Source of the DNA: Leucocoprinus leucothites
Lineage: Eukaryota; Basidiomycota; Agaricomycetes; Agaricales; Agaricaceae
Assembly (NCBI GenBank): GCA_013368445.1
Contig: JAACJO010000001.1
Coordinates: 3,038,001-3,102,000, forward strand
Length of the DNA stretch: 64,000 nucleotides
Direction: 5' to 3'
Under the pieces are notes generated by a model, which worked only from the letters and a program-made list of their open reading frames with translations, had not been told where the DNA came from and did not search any database. A program made the translations under genes and the position numbers. Below, in pieces: positions 46,110-57,050 of the stretch (position 1 is its first letter; each line of letters opens with the position of its first letter).

Positions 46110-47432
46110 AGTGGCTCAAGTTGTTTTTCTGGAGGATATTAGAGGATGGGACTGGAGGTGGTGCGTATGAGAGTGTTCCGTCGGTCGGGGCTCGAAAGCG
46201 CGAGACGCGCTCTGACAGTGAAATTAAAACGCGTCAGTCACGTGTTGGAATTTATTACTCTGGGAGAGATATCTCTTCGACTGACGCAGGGCAAAAACCG
46301 ATGCAATAAAACCATTGGCTAGCCACTTGAGTTTCACCAGAAACGTGCCATTCAGCCTGCTTCTGACCCTCGTTTGTCCATGATTTGTCTCTAAGCTGAT
46401 GAGATAGATTGTCGCTGTGTTCGGAGTAAAGGCTCGGCGCTTGGCTGGCTCTATCGTACCCTGCTGTCATCGCCGATTTAGATGTTCAAGCACGGGCCAA
46501 GCACTAACTCAGCACGGCCTCCATGGGATCATCAAGTATAGGTACTGGATCAGAGCAACCGCAGCTCTGATTCAGTCCACGGGAGGCTAGTCGATTGTTC
46601 GTTGACCTAGTTTACCCTCAGTCGTCCTCCCTTGTTCATGAATGTATGATTACTCACATTTGATGAGCCCGACTGCTGAATCGAATGATAACTCACTGAG
46701 AAAACCAATTCAATTATGGGTTTGAATGTTACTGTCTGTTCCCTGGTGATAGTTCTGCCCTGAGGCTTGGAGCTGGCTCTGAATACCGCTGCCCTCCTAG
46801 CTACAGAGGTGAGAAACATACTTGTGGGCAAGTCTTTGAAGAAGTACTTCTCTCAACGTTCCCTGAGCTAGGTGTAAACCGGTTGCCAAAAATTGGACTG
46901 GGAGTAAATTTGGCCGATCCCTCTTTGAACCCTCGATACAAAGTCGTAAGAATGACCCCGGACTCGAGGGTATATATGGCAAAGAAAAACCATATGGAAC
47001 CGAAGCGTGGACGGAAATGAATGCGACTGGTATCAGCGGACCAAAAGCAGATAAGATTAAACTTGAAGCAGCAAGCACGTGGTTTTCCATTGATATCGCA
47101 GACAGGGTAAGCCGACGAAAAAGTGCAGGTGAGAAGCGCGGCCCTTGAATTTATATTTTCTGTCTTTGGCACAACCAATCAAACCCATATCATCTCACAG
47201 TCCACGCGCTCACACACTCTTCATTTTTATACTGAAGTGATAGAAGCTACTGTTAATATCACCTTACTGACTCTCTTCTCTACTTACTTCCCGTCTTCAA
47301 CGATTCTGAATTCGACCTTTCCATTCCCTTTCGTCCTTTCGCCCGTTTAAACGGACAGATTTTCGTCTGACCGAGTCATTCCAGGAACCTAACGACATCC
47401 TAGAAAAAACCCAATCTCCATTTCCCCACATC
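46110..47432. other. Intergenic, no supported gene
   Basis: About 1.3 kb between two divergent genes (MYND locus and Nep1). Overlapping minus-strand frames at 46600-47180 include hydrophobic stretches (IWFFFAIYTLESGVIL), but no domain, start context or splice model was convincing. The last 200 bp are pyrimidine-rich and probably belong to the Nep1 promoter. Confidence 0.4.
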
Positions 47433-48958
47433 ATGCTCAGCACCACAGTCCCTACTCGCCGTCGTCGTCACTCTGGAGCCTCGATAGAAAACGACCACGC
47501 ACGGCTATTCGCACGTACCGCCCTCAAGGGCCTTAACGGCCCAGTCGATCCACCCCCCAGGCCGAAATCCACTCCGGGTGAGCGCCCAGCTCAACGAAGG
47601 AGACAGCGCAGCCCCAGCGGTAGCGAGCCCGACGATGACGATGCCATAGACGACGACGAAGAGAGGTCGGCAGATGAAAATATGGAGGCCGGGGAGAGGA
47701 ATGGCGGCATTGTCAATGAAATTCCCATCGATCACGAGAGCGTCACGTCTGATGTCCTAAAAAATGCTGATACAAATTTCTCCGCACACACCATAGACAC
47801 TCTTGTCGCACCAGTCCCTCTATCTGCGACTACCGCAAGGCCGACACGCCCCCTTCCAGCGTCTAAAGTTCGTAAAATGGTGTCAGGTTCAACACCTAAT
47901 CCGACTGCGAACGTTTTCAACCCGCATAACCCAATCGCCCCTGTGGCGAATCCTGCAATGTTGCCCGTTCAGGCTCACGTCGCTCGTGGGGGTCAGGCTT
48001 CAACTCAGAGGAAATTGTATGTGATCCTTGAACAGGCGTGTTTAGAGCCCTATAGGATCTCGTCTGGAGGTGTGAAAGGGAGGAATGGAAAAGAGGGAGA
48101 GGTCAAGTATACCCTGTTGAACTGTGATGATCATCAGGGTATTTTGGCGAAAACTGGGAGGGATATCGCAGATGCTAGACCCGATATCACTCATCAGGTA
48201 TGCTTAGATTGTATTTTTCTTTTTCGGTGTCGAAGATTAACGTTATTGGAAACAGTGCTTGTTGACTTTGTTGGACTCGCCGTTGAACAAGGCAGGACTG
48301 TTACAAGTCTATATCCACACTGCAAAAGGCGTTCTGATCGAAGTCAATCCCCATGTGAGGATTCCAAGGACGTTCAAGCGATTCAGTGGCTTGATGGGTA
48401 GGCCATCACCCTACTTATGCCCGCAATAGCTAATCATATCGCACCAGTACAACTACTCCATAAGTTGTATATCCGGGGTGTCAACGGTCCAGAAAAACTG
48501 CTCAAAGTTGTCAAGGTGCGTCATTGCCACCTCCATATTCCCAAAGATATGTTCCTAACTCCACAATCAATCAAAGAACCCGATAACTGATCATCTTCCC
48601 CCTAACACCATCAAACTCAGTAAGTCATCTTCCGTGCCGCTCGTCGACCACACGATTTTGAATACATTGGCTACTTTTTCCAGCGCTCTCCGGTGACGCG
48701 CCCACTCAGAGGTTGTCCAAGTTTTTACCGACACTGCCGAACACGCACAATGTTGCGGTCTTCGTCGGCGCTATGGCGCGTGGTAGGGATGATTTTGCTG
48801 ATGCCTACGTCGATCAAAAAATCAGTATCAGTGAATACGCTTTGAGCGCAAGTGTTGCTTGCGGAAAAGTAGGTACATCTCCTTTCATCTCGCACTCGGT
48901 GTTAATGTGGGACCCACAGTTTTGTTGTGCTCTCGAAGATCTCTGGGATGTCGTCTAA
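47433..48958 (+). CDS. EMG1: rRNA pseudouridine N1-methyltransferase Nep1/Emg1
   Basis: SPOUT-class SAM-dependent enzyme that methylates a pseudouridine in 18S rRNA and is needed for small-subunit assembly. Exons 47433-48197, 48256-48397, 48448-48515, 48577-48619, 48684-48868 and 48920-48958 sum to 1242 nt, 413 residues. The N-terminal 190 residues are a low-complexity basic and acidic extension. The catalytic part begins [16 protein letters not shown], then [107 protein letters not shown] and [28 protein letters not shown]. Motifs and splice sites are fully consistent. Confidence 0.95.
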
Positions 48959-50055
48959 AAACACTCCGCTTACTGCGGCCAATTGATATGCTGTGCCATG
49001 ACTTGTTTAATGCCTTTTCTTCCCCTCTTTCGGTTTTGCGTTCCCCGTCTTGCCATGAATTGTTTGCCCGAGACTATTGTATCAATATCAAGTCCAGCCC
49101 TATCTGCACTTCAACTCGCAGAACCCATCCTTGTACCACTAGTCACTCACACTCGCTTAAACATCTTACACCGCACACTCGCTTGCATATTCGTAGAATA
49201 ATCTTTTACACTACACTAGTATTACGGACTACATCGCATCTCATAGAGAGTTGTAGTTGTTCTTCTCCACCCCCCCCCCCCCCCCCAACCCCTTATCCGC
49301 CTTTCACACTTACCTGTATGTAGGTTCCACTTTGCCGTGTAGTAGGCATACCGCGACTCAACTCGCGAATGCTTGCTTCGAAGCTCTGCTTTTTGGCTGG
49401 TTACTTGGTTTCCGTAAAACCAATAAAAATGCTTTATTTGTGCCATCTACTTGTGATATGCCAGATCGTCGGTTTGGTCCCTGATAATGCCCTTGTGAAT
49501 AAACGGATTTCCTGAAGTTACGATCATTTGGATCGTCGTGATGTGCCCCATGCTTTGGCCCAGGGTACTCTCGAGCCTGGTCAATTGCCTTTACAAGTCT
49601 CTTCCGGGTGAGAGACACAAGCTTTATCACGGTAGGGCACATACCATGATCCAAATGCATACGAGTTTGTGCCATTGATTTCCCCGTAAATCCCAGTTCG
49701 TCAGTTCTCACTATCCGACCCAGGATTCCCAAGCCTCCTATGCCCATTTGGTCGACTCCTCGCACCTCCTCGTGGAGTCACCGAGAGGCATCGTAATATG
49801 GTTTGGCTGCTACGGTCGGGCAGTACCGATTGACCGAATAAACGACGTGAGAGTCAATTTCCTTTTACGAGCTTGACAAGTAATACAACAGTTAGAAACG
49901 ATCGCAAGAACAGATCCATTCCTCAACCCGTCACAAACAGAGGGGACCAATAACTGAAAATCCGGTCTTATTCGTTACAACCATACTAACATCATGCTGA
50001 GCCCGAATGATTACCATGTGCACCGCTTCACCGACCCGACCCCGCCACGGCGGGC
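48959..50055. other. Intergenic with poly-C tract, no supported gene
   Basis: About 1.1 kb. A minus-strand open frame at 49358-49765 has no recognised domain and was not accepted. A long C run sits at about 49269-49286. Confidence 0.4.
49269..49286. repeat. Poly-C homopolymer
   Basis: A run of about 17-18 C (with CCACC before and AACCCC after). Such runs are unstable and error-prone in sequencing. Confidence 0.85.
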
Positions 50056-50445
50056 ATGTTCCTCATCCAAGCCGTCGAATACAACAATCAAGCCCTCGAA
50101 CTCCAAAAACAAGGTGATTACCAGGGTGCAGAAAAGCTATATCTTTCTTCTCTTCAGATAAAGCTTGATGCACTCGGAGAAGACCATACTACTACTGCCT
50201 TGTCGAGGAATGCGTTGGGAGAGTTGTATCTGACTATGGGTCGACTTGATGATGCGGAGGATCAGTTGAAGCGTGCTTTTCGAGTGAGGAAAGCGATGGG
50301 ACCGGTTATGGATGCTGCGATTTCGGTGGAGAATCTTGCTCAGGCGTATGAGGCGAGGGGAGACTTGGGGAAGGCACTGGGTATGCGGTTGTCTTATAAT
50401 ACTGATGAGATGATGTGCGGAAATTCTGATGTGAGTGACAAGTGA
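50056..50445 (+). CDS. Small TPR (kinesin-light-chain-like) protein
   Basis: Compact open frame of 129 codons. It reads AVEYNNQALELQKQGDYQGA, EKLYLSSLQIKLDALGEDH, TALSRNALGELYLTMGRLDD, AEDQLKRAFRVRKAM and AISVENLAQAYEARGDLGKA, about three tetratricopeptide repeats with the alternating A/G/Y/L pattern. It ends SDVSDK at 50445. TPR proteins act as adaptor scaffolds; the partner is unknown. A stop lies in frame about 70 bp upstream, so ATG 50056 is the first start unless an upstream exon exists. A decayed copy of its 3' half follows at 50930-51110. Confidence 0.62.
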   Translation: MFLIQAVEYNNQALELQKQGDYQGAEKLYLSSLQIKLDALGEDHTTTALSRNALGELYLTMGRLDDAEDQLKRAFRVRKAMGPVMDAAISVENLAQAYEARGDLGKALGMRLSYNTDEMMCGNSDVSDK

Positions 50446-50929
50446 TGCTTGGTTGGATGATTTGGTTCGGAGTTGAATATGGATTTAGTGCCCAGGGTTT
50501 ACTTATAAAAAGAGTGTCCTTAAGACTTGTGGGGCTTGCAAGGTGGGTTGTATCTTTAGGTCAATTTCAAGTCAATCGTTCACATATTAGGTTTATCAGT
50601 CAGTATTTTACTGCAGTGTCAAGTGCCAGGTGATTTCCGTGTATTTAATATTACTAGGGAGAACGATGGCTTACTGAGTTTCTGTAGACCATTGACTGGA
50701 AGGCACGTCACAAGAAGTTCTGTACGAAATCTCATAAGTAGCGATGTCATCTATCCATGTTTTTGTATCTCTCCTTCTGCGATTTGGCACCGGGCAGCCC
50801 ATGTATTCTATGTTTTAAGGTTGCTTCTAAGCTTCACCCAGATTCCAAAATAAAACGGATATATCAATTCAGCGGATCACCAGTTAGTTATGTCCCTGAG
50901 TGAAAAGTGTTCCGGATACTATGTCTTAC

Positions 50930-51110
50930 TATGGGACTGATGAAACGGAGGATCGACTGACGTGCGCTATCCAAGTTAGCAGGACACAGGGTGCTGTCTT
51001 GTATGTCGCTGGTTGAATTGAGAACGTGGTCCAGGTGTATGAGGCAAAAAATGGCTCGGAGAGGGTTCTAAATACGCGCTTATCAAACAGTACAACTCAT
51101 GATTATATGG
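50930..51110 (+). pseudogene. Degenerate duplicate of the TPR gene 3' half
   Basis: Matches 50241-50415 base by base with many changes: TATGGG.CTGATGA..CGGAGGATC..CTGA (50933), GTGTATGAGGC (51034) against GCGTATGAGGC, and GCGCTTATCAAACAGTAC against GCGGTTGTCTTATAATAC. A stop interrupts the frame (GGTTGAATTGAG against GGTGGAGAATC). Downstream, GCCACAAAAAGTTCCACAG (51377) also resembles GTCACAAGAAGTTCTGTACG (50707), so the duplicated block includes 3' flank. Confidence 0.65.
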
Positions 51111-51919
51111 TATGGGGAAATTATAAGACTCGTTGCTGGTGATTGAAGAGTTTCTAACACTCCCGCTTCTGTATACTTCATAGTACGTTTATTCAATAAT
51201 ATTGAGTTCAAGAAGGGTTCGGTCTGTAAGGTGCACAGTATTATTATCCGCAGTTGTATTGTGGGCGGTGCTCTACTGCGGCCAGGGGTGTCAGGTATGA
51301 GACAGTATTCAATATATGTATTTTATATATTCTTGACAAGTTGTCGTCCCTCTTGCTAGAAAGATGACTAAAGACGTGCCACAAAAAGTTCCACAGAAGC
51401 TCGCAACTAACATTACGTACCTGCTATCGCTTATAGTGACTTACTGCAGCATACCTACTAGGGTACTCACTTGGTTCCAAATCCAAAATAAATGAATCCA
51501 TGGAAGTATCAGTGTCGGTGAATAGCCTGTAACGCATCGCCGATAGTTAGCCGAACACTGCCCTGACTGGAACCAGTAATCGTTATCAGCTCTAGCGATC
51601 TGAGCGCCTGACCTTTGACGGCATGCCACACGCACAGTCCATCCAGTCAGATTATGTACTTGGATATACGTTTAGAAGCTAGAACATCAATAAAACCGGG
51701 CTGTGATCCATCGCCTCACGCTGGCCTCGCCGCCGAAATCCAAAATCGATTGACATCATTTGCATCATAAGAACAACACCAAATTCTTGCACCACAACCA
51801 CCACCATCCATTCGCTCGCCACCGTTATTCCTCTTTGTCTCTCCCTTGCCTCTTACCATTTGTGATTTCATTTGTTGATTTGAGGCTTTTATATCGCATC
51901 ATATCGGATAACTTGCGCG
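51111..51919. other. Intergenic, no gene seen
   Basis: About 800 bp between the TPR relic and the SEC14 gene. The last 150 bp (51770-51919) are pyrimidine-rich, as expected for a housekeeping leader. The 51377 segment belongs to the TPR duplication. Confidence 0.45.
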
Positions 51920-53055
51920 ATGGCTGACCCTACTCCTACCACAACGGCTGCTGCCCCTACTCCAGCTCCAGCTCCAGCTCCAGCTCCTACTGCACCTCAG
52001 CAAGCGAGTGCCAGCGCTTTACCTGAAGGGATTACAGATCCCAACTACACTCCTCCCCCGGTCGATTGGGAAATCTGACTGTTCCACAACAACATGCGTT
52101 GGATAAGTTGAAGAAGGAATTGCAGGAGGAAGGTCATTTTGTTCCTGAGAGGATGGACGACGCGACCTTGTTAAGGTGAGGCATGCCCTTTTCACATGCA
52201 TAGAAATCGTTGGAGTGATTGATTACGAGTGTAGATTTTTGAGGGCGAGAAAGTTTGATGTTGTGAAAGCGAAGGAGATGCTGTTGAATTGTGAGCAGTG
52301 GAGGAAAGATTTCGGTGTCGATGAGATCGTCAAGTGAGTCTTTTTAATCCTTCTGTCCGTATTCCAGATCTTTTGACGCGTCTACTGCTCCTCTTAGGAA
52401 CTTTGATTTTAAGGAGAAAGACCAGGTGAACCAATATTACCCTCAGTACTACCACAAAACCGATATCGTACGTCCCACACTACCATTACACCCCTCCCAT
52501 TTCAAATATTCATCGCCAAACAATTCGCTTTTATAGGACGGCCGACCAATCTACATCGAACAACTCGGCAATATCGACGTCAAAGCTCTCTACTCCATCA
52601 CAACTCAAGAACGTCTCAAACAACGCCTTGTCCATGAATACGAAAAATTCCTCTCCTCTCGTCTTCCCGCATGCTCCAAATCCATCGGGCACCCCGTCGA
52701 AACCTCTTGCACGATCCTGGACCTCTCGGGCGTCTCGCTGAAAGCCTTTTACAAAGTCTCCGACTACGTCATGGCTGCTGCCTCGATAGGACAAGATCGG
52801 TACCCTGAGACGATGGGGAAATTCTATATTATCAATGCACCATGGACGTTCACGACTGTGTGGATGGTGATTAAGCCTTGGTTGGATGAAGTGACGGTGA
52901 ATAAGATTAAGATTTTGGGGAGTAATTATCAGAGTGAGTTGTTGCAGCAGATTGGGAAGGAGAATTTGCCCAAGGAGTTTGGAGGAAGTTGTGATTGTAA
53001 GGGACTTGGAGGGTGTATGGTGAGTGATGCGGGACCCTGGAACCCGGCTGCCTGA
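51920..53055 (+). CDS. SEC14: Sec14 phosphatidylinositol/phosphatidylcholine transfer protein (1-nt frameshift)
   Basis: Golgi lipid-transfer protein with CRAL-TRIO N and lipid-binding domains. Exons 51920-52175, 52235-52333, 52398-52467 and 52537-53055. The N-terminus has a Thr-Pro/Ala-Pro run ([14 protein letters not shown]). The conserved body reads [150 protein letters not shown]. The exon sum is 944 nt, one short of a multiple of three: the start frame runs into a stop after TPPPVDWEI, and the body opens one base later at CCTCCCCCGG (about 52051-52060). A missing C there is the simplest reading. A 47-nt intron from 52061 would also keep frame but deletes conserved residues. Confidence 0.88.
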
Positions 53056-53292
53056 GGTGGTGGCGGTGGTGGTTCTTTGATTGACATGCTTAGAGCCTTG
53101 GAACTTATTAGAGTTTTTGGAGCTCTAGAGTAACTCATTTCTTGTTTCTTGTTTTTTTTGTCTTCGTGTAATACCAAATGATGTCTTACCGCGCATGATT
53201 TCGCTTTTCAACTCTCCTTCGATTGGGTAGCATTTCCGGAAAGTATTCAAGATACATAAGATGATGACACCAGACATTCTGGAAGTAGCGAA

Positions 53293-54797
53293 CTAACGTG
53301 TCCCAGAACGATTGATTTTGTATATGGCGTTTCCATCCTCCCAATCCTGCTCCTTATTCAATGCTCTGTTTACGATATGTGGCTCCCTGACTTCAACCCG
53401 CCAATTCTGATCGTCACTTGCACCCAATCTGGCACCGATGATATTCCAGCTCTCGATGCCCGTACTCCGACCCTTTGAAATGACACTGCGGTTATTGAGG
53501 AGGGCCAAGACAGAGTTACTGTAAAGCTTGCTGAGTAGCAAACCTGGGAGAACATAGACGACTATTAGGGACTCCACGAGGTTGAGCGTCACAGTGTAGC
53601 ATATCACAGTGATGCCTTATAATCCGAATACGTCAGTGAGTTTTCTGAGCAGACCAGGGAAGAAACGGGGGCCGCACTAGTTATCGTTCCAGTTTGAATG
53701 ATGAGCTGAATGACTTGGGCGACTTGTATTCGTGTTTTCTTACTCAATGCGTTTCTCCGCTTCTTGAATAACTAAAAGAAGGAACTATTTAACTTGATAT
53801 TTCCATGAGTGGCGGGGGCAAATAACTTACGAAGAGGGTCATGCATACTGAAATGGTGACATCACAGGCAACGTTAACGGGTCCCCATAACTTCAAAAGA
53901 AATTACAAAAAAAAATTACACAGCGGTTCGGTTTGATGAAATAAACCTGACATACCAACCGAAATCCCCTTAAGCAGACTTTCGTCTCTGGTAGGAAGTT
54001 GCTTTCCTCTCTGTAGCTACAAACGGACCCAATGAACCCGGTGATCAGCTGTAACAAAGACAACTGACAATATTTGTTTTGGTTAAAACTCTCGCTGACC
54101 CCCCTAAACAAAATAGAATATCACATACAGAAACAATGAACGCAGAAAGCCAGATTTTCCGAGGGAGGATGTATAATTTATGGGCATACAGAATCTGGGC
54201 TATCACAGCGACTGGGGCATTCACGTCAAGCTCAACTGTCCCAGATATAAGTAGATAAATATTCCTTACCGATCGCACTCGACGCCACAATGGAAAACCA
54301 GATATGTTGTCGAGGAACGTTGACATTTCCAGATTCCTGGCAAAGCTGAGACTCGGAATCCTTGACCAGGTCAAACATCGCAAACGTAGTCTGAGACAAA
54401 GCGATCCCATAAAGGACGGTCACTGTAAGCTTCACAGATAGTCTGTCTTTTGGGAATGCCAAGTAGTAAACATCTGGTGTAGGTAACGTTGAGAGAGAAT
54501 ATCGTAAGTCGCAGCGAAGAGTCAAAAGACTCCAATAGATTGACTCCTTACAGATCTGAGCGGTCAAAGATCCACGTAGCAGTAGGTCAAAGGCGGTCCC
54601 GAACACCTGTAACAGTCAGTCAGAGCTCATGGTAGAGTATTCATTTCGTGGTAGTACTACATACCCATGGTCCTGCTATTTTCTGTAACTGATCTGTGAA
54701 AGCTATTTGGCACACGATATCAGAGATTGTAAGAGATACGAGTCACCGAGACGATGGCTGGGTGGTACTTACGGTGCTGTTGACAAAAGTTGCTCAT
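53293..54797 (-). CDS. DUF6534-type integral membrane protein, copy B
   Basis: Member of the same family as copies A, C and D. The start at 54797 reads MSNFCQQ followed by an intron (GTAAGT). Exons continue with LLLRGSLTAQ, YYLAFPKDRLSVKLTVTVLY, GIALSQTTFAMFDLVKDSES, HIWFSIVASSAI, AQILYAHKLYILPRKIW, LITGFIGSVCSYREESNF, LWGPVNVACDVTISVCMTLF, RIQVAQVIQLIIQTGTIT, GITVICYTVTLNLVESLIVV, LLSKLYSNSVLALLNNRSVI and a tail ending NRSGTR at 53293. No break was found. It is the downstream copy of a 2.25-kb tandem duplication and keeps what looks like the ancestral tail. Confidence 0.72.
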
Positions 54798-55617
54798 TTG
54801 ATGGTACTAGCAGCAATGGGGTTCGGTTGGAACAAATGAGGAAACTGGCGGGGTCAAATGTACAAGGTACTAAGTTTTATATGCTGTTGGCGGTTAAACA
54901 GAGTCTGCATCACATTCGGCGATCCTTGTGTCTTGAACGCGACTTAACTATGATCAGTAATTTATCACAGCCTCATTGTAGTACCAGACTTTGATGTCAC
55001 AGCATCGACTATTCATTGGTGCTTTCGGGTGGAACGGATTTAACACCAAAACTCGGCGTCTTTTACTACTATCCATAGGACGGCTCCGGGATGGGTGATG
55101 GTGGTATAGAGAAAGAACCCGTTGCTAGTTTGATCCTGTGGTTCTTTGGATACAAATATAAGCGCACATCTACTAGGGACGGCGAAACGGGAATTGAGAT
55201 GAACTCTCAGTGTTCGGATCTTTGCTAGAGTATCATACAGTGCAGTCCAGGTGCAACTTGAAACAACTTGGTACGAGGTGTCACAAAGAGCTGGCAGGAT
55301 CGTGTATTTGCGATATCTTACCTGATTTCACCTACTATTAACTGAAGGCCTGAGGTTCGACCCGGATTTTCATACTCAAATGATACATCGTTGATCATTA
55401 TGTACCTGAAATTATAAAAACCTGGAAGATCAACTCCACCGGGTATACATGCCCGAGAATAAGGACAGCGTCTGATAACGTCGGGTTTTCTGATTCAATC
55501 TTCCAGCTCTGATCAACGAACCAACACTTAGATGTAATACGGTAATACTAGCCTATAGCGAATTGTAAAGCTGTGAACAAGGAATTCGGCATCTACTCTT
55601 CCAGGACCACAGGGGCA
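53345..55617. repeat. Tandem duplication, copy with DUF6534-B (2.27 kb)
   Basis: Direct repeat with 55618-57850. It begins at TCCTGCTCC (53345), within the 3' coding end of gene B, and ends at CAGGGGCA (55617), the same word that ends the second copy at 57850 inside the O-methyltransferase gene. Flanking words such as GGAATTCGGCATCTACT and GCATACAGTGCAGTCCA-like stretches match in both. Identity is high but not perfect. Confidence 0.85.
54875..54882 (-). promoter_or_regulatory. TATA box of DUF6534-B
   Basis: ATATAAAA on the minus strand, about 75 bp upstream of the start at 54797. The paralog C has TATATAAA at the corresponding place. Confidence 0.5.
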
Positions 55618-57050
55618 TCCTGCTCCATATTTGCTCTGTTCACGGTATTTGATTCCTTGACTTCAATCTGTCGATTCTGATCTTCATTTTCACCCAATCC
55701 GGCACTGACGATATTCCAGCTCTCGATGCCTGTGCTTCGGCCCTTTGAAATGACACTACGGTTATTGAGGAGAGCCACGACAGAGTTACTGTAAAGCTTG
55801 CTGAGGACCAACCCTGGGAGAACGTAGAAGGCTATTAGGGACTGCACGAGGTAAAGCGTCACTGTGTAGCATATCACGATGATACCTTATAATTTGAATA
55901 TGCTAGTGAGTTCTCTGAGGAAACCAAAGGGGAAACGGTGCCGTACTAGTTATCGTTCCCGTCTGAATAATGAGCTGAGTGACTTGGGCGACATGTAATC
56001 GCGTTTTCTTACTCAATGCGCTTCTCCGCTTCTTGAGCAACTAGTAATAAAAGAAGGATACGTTTAACTCGATATTCCTATGATTCACGGACGTTAATAA
56101 CTTACAAAGAAGCTCATGCATACTGAAATGGTGACATCACAGACAACGTTAACTGGTCCCCATAGCTTCAAAAAACATTACACAACGATTAAGTGTGATG
56201 AAAGTAAAATGACATACCAACCGAAATCCCTTCAAGCAGATTTCAGTCTCTGGTAAGATATGGCTTCCCTCACTGTAGCTACAAACGGCTCCAATGAAGC
56301 CAGTGATCAGCTGTAACAAGGACAGCTGACAAGTTTTTGTTGGTTAGCTCTCACCGGCCCCTCAGCAAAAGAAGGATATTGCTTACAGAAGCAATGAACG
56401 CAGAAAGCCAGATTTTCTGAGAAAGGAGGTATAGCCTGTGGGCGTACAGAGCCTGAGCTATTACAGCAACTGGGGAAATCACGTCAGCCACAGCGGGAGC
56501 CTAGATTCAAGCAGACCAGAATTCCTTACCGACTGCACTTGACGCCACAATAGAGAACCAGACGTGTTGTCGAGGAACATCATTGAAGCTTCCGGGACGG
56601 CAAAGAGGAAACTCGGAATCCTTGACCAGGTCAAACAATGCTAACGTAGTCTGAGATAAAGCAATGCCATAAAGAATAATCACTGCAAGCTTCACAAATC
56701 GCCTGTCTTTTGGGAATGCCAAGTAGTATACGTCTGGTATAGACAACGTTGAGAGAATACTGTAAGTCGCAGTGAAGCATCAAAAGACTCCTGACAGTAG
56801 ATTGGCTCCTTACAGATTTGAGCTGTCAAAGATCCAAGTAGCAGTAGGTCAAAGGCGGTCCCTAGCACCTGCAACAGCCAGTCAGCATAGTTCATGGTAA
56901 AATATTCCTACTGTGACACACCCATGGTCCTGCTATTTTCTGTAACTGGTCTGTAATAGCTATTTTCCACGCGATATCAGAAATCGTAGAGATACCCACC
57001 AAGACAATGGCTGGGTGGTACTTACGGTATTGTTGACAGAAGTTGCTCAT
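55593..57050 (-). CDS. DUF6534-type integral membrane protein, copy C, with O-methyltransferase-derived tail
   Basis: Paralog of copy B. Start MSNFCQQ at 57050, then TDQLQKIAGPWV, LGTAFDLLLLGSLTAQI, YYLAFPKDRRFVKLAVIILY, GIALSQTTLALFDLVKDSEF, HVWFSIVASSAVG, AQALYAHRLYLLSQKIW, the ITG and KKRR regions, VICYTVTLYLVQSLIAFYVL, VLSKLYSNSVVALLNNRSVI and a tail MEQDAPVVLEE at 55593. The last nine codons (GATGCCCCTGTGGTCCTGG..) match the end of the O-methyltransferase gene (TTTGCCCCTGCGGTCCTGG..), in the same frame and with the same stop, and do not match copy B. The gene therefore ends in sequence taken from its neighbour. No break was seen upstream. Membrane role unknown. Confidence 0.73.

Noticed and set aside
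46600..47180. Overlapping minus-strand frames upstream of Nep1
   Set aside because: Two frames of similar length overlap, neither with a domain or convincing introns.
49358..49765. 135-codon minus-strand frame
   Set aside because: No recognisable domain, no splice support and no sign of codon preference; kept as unproven.
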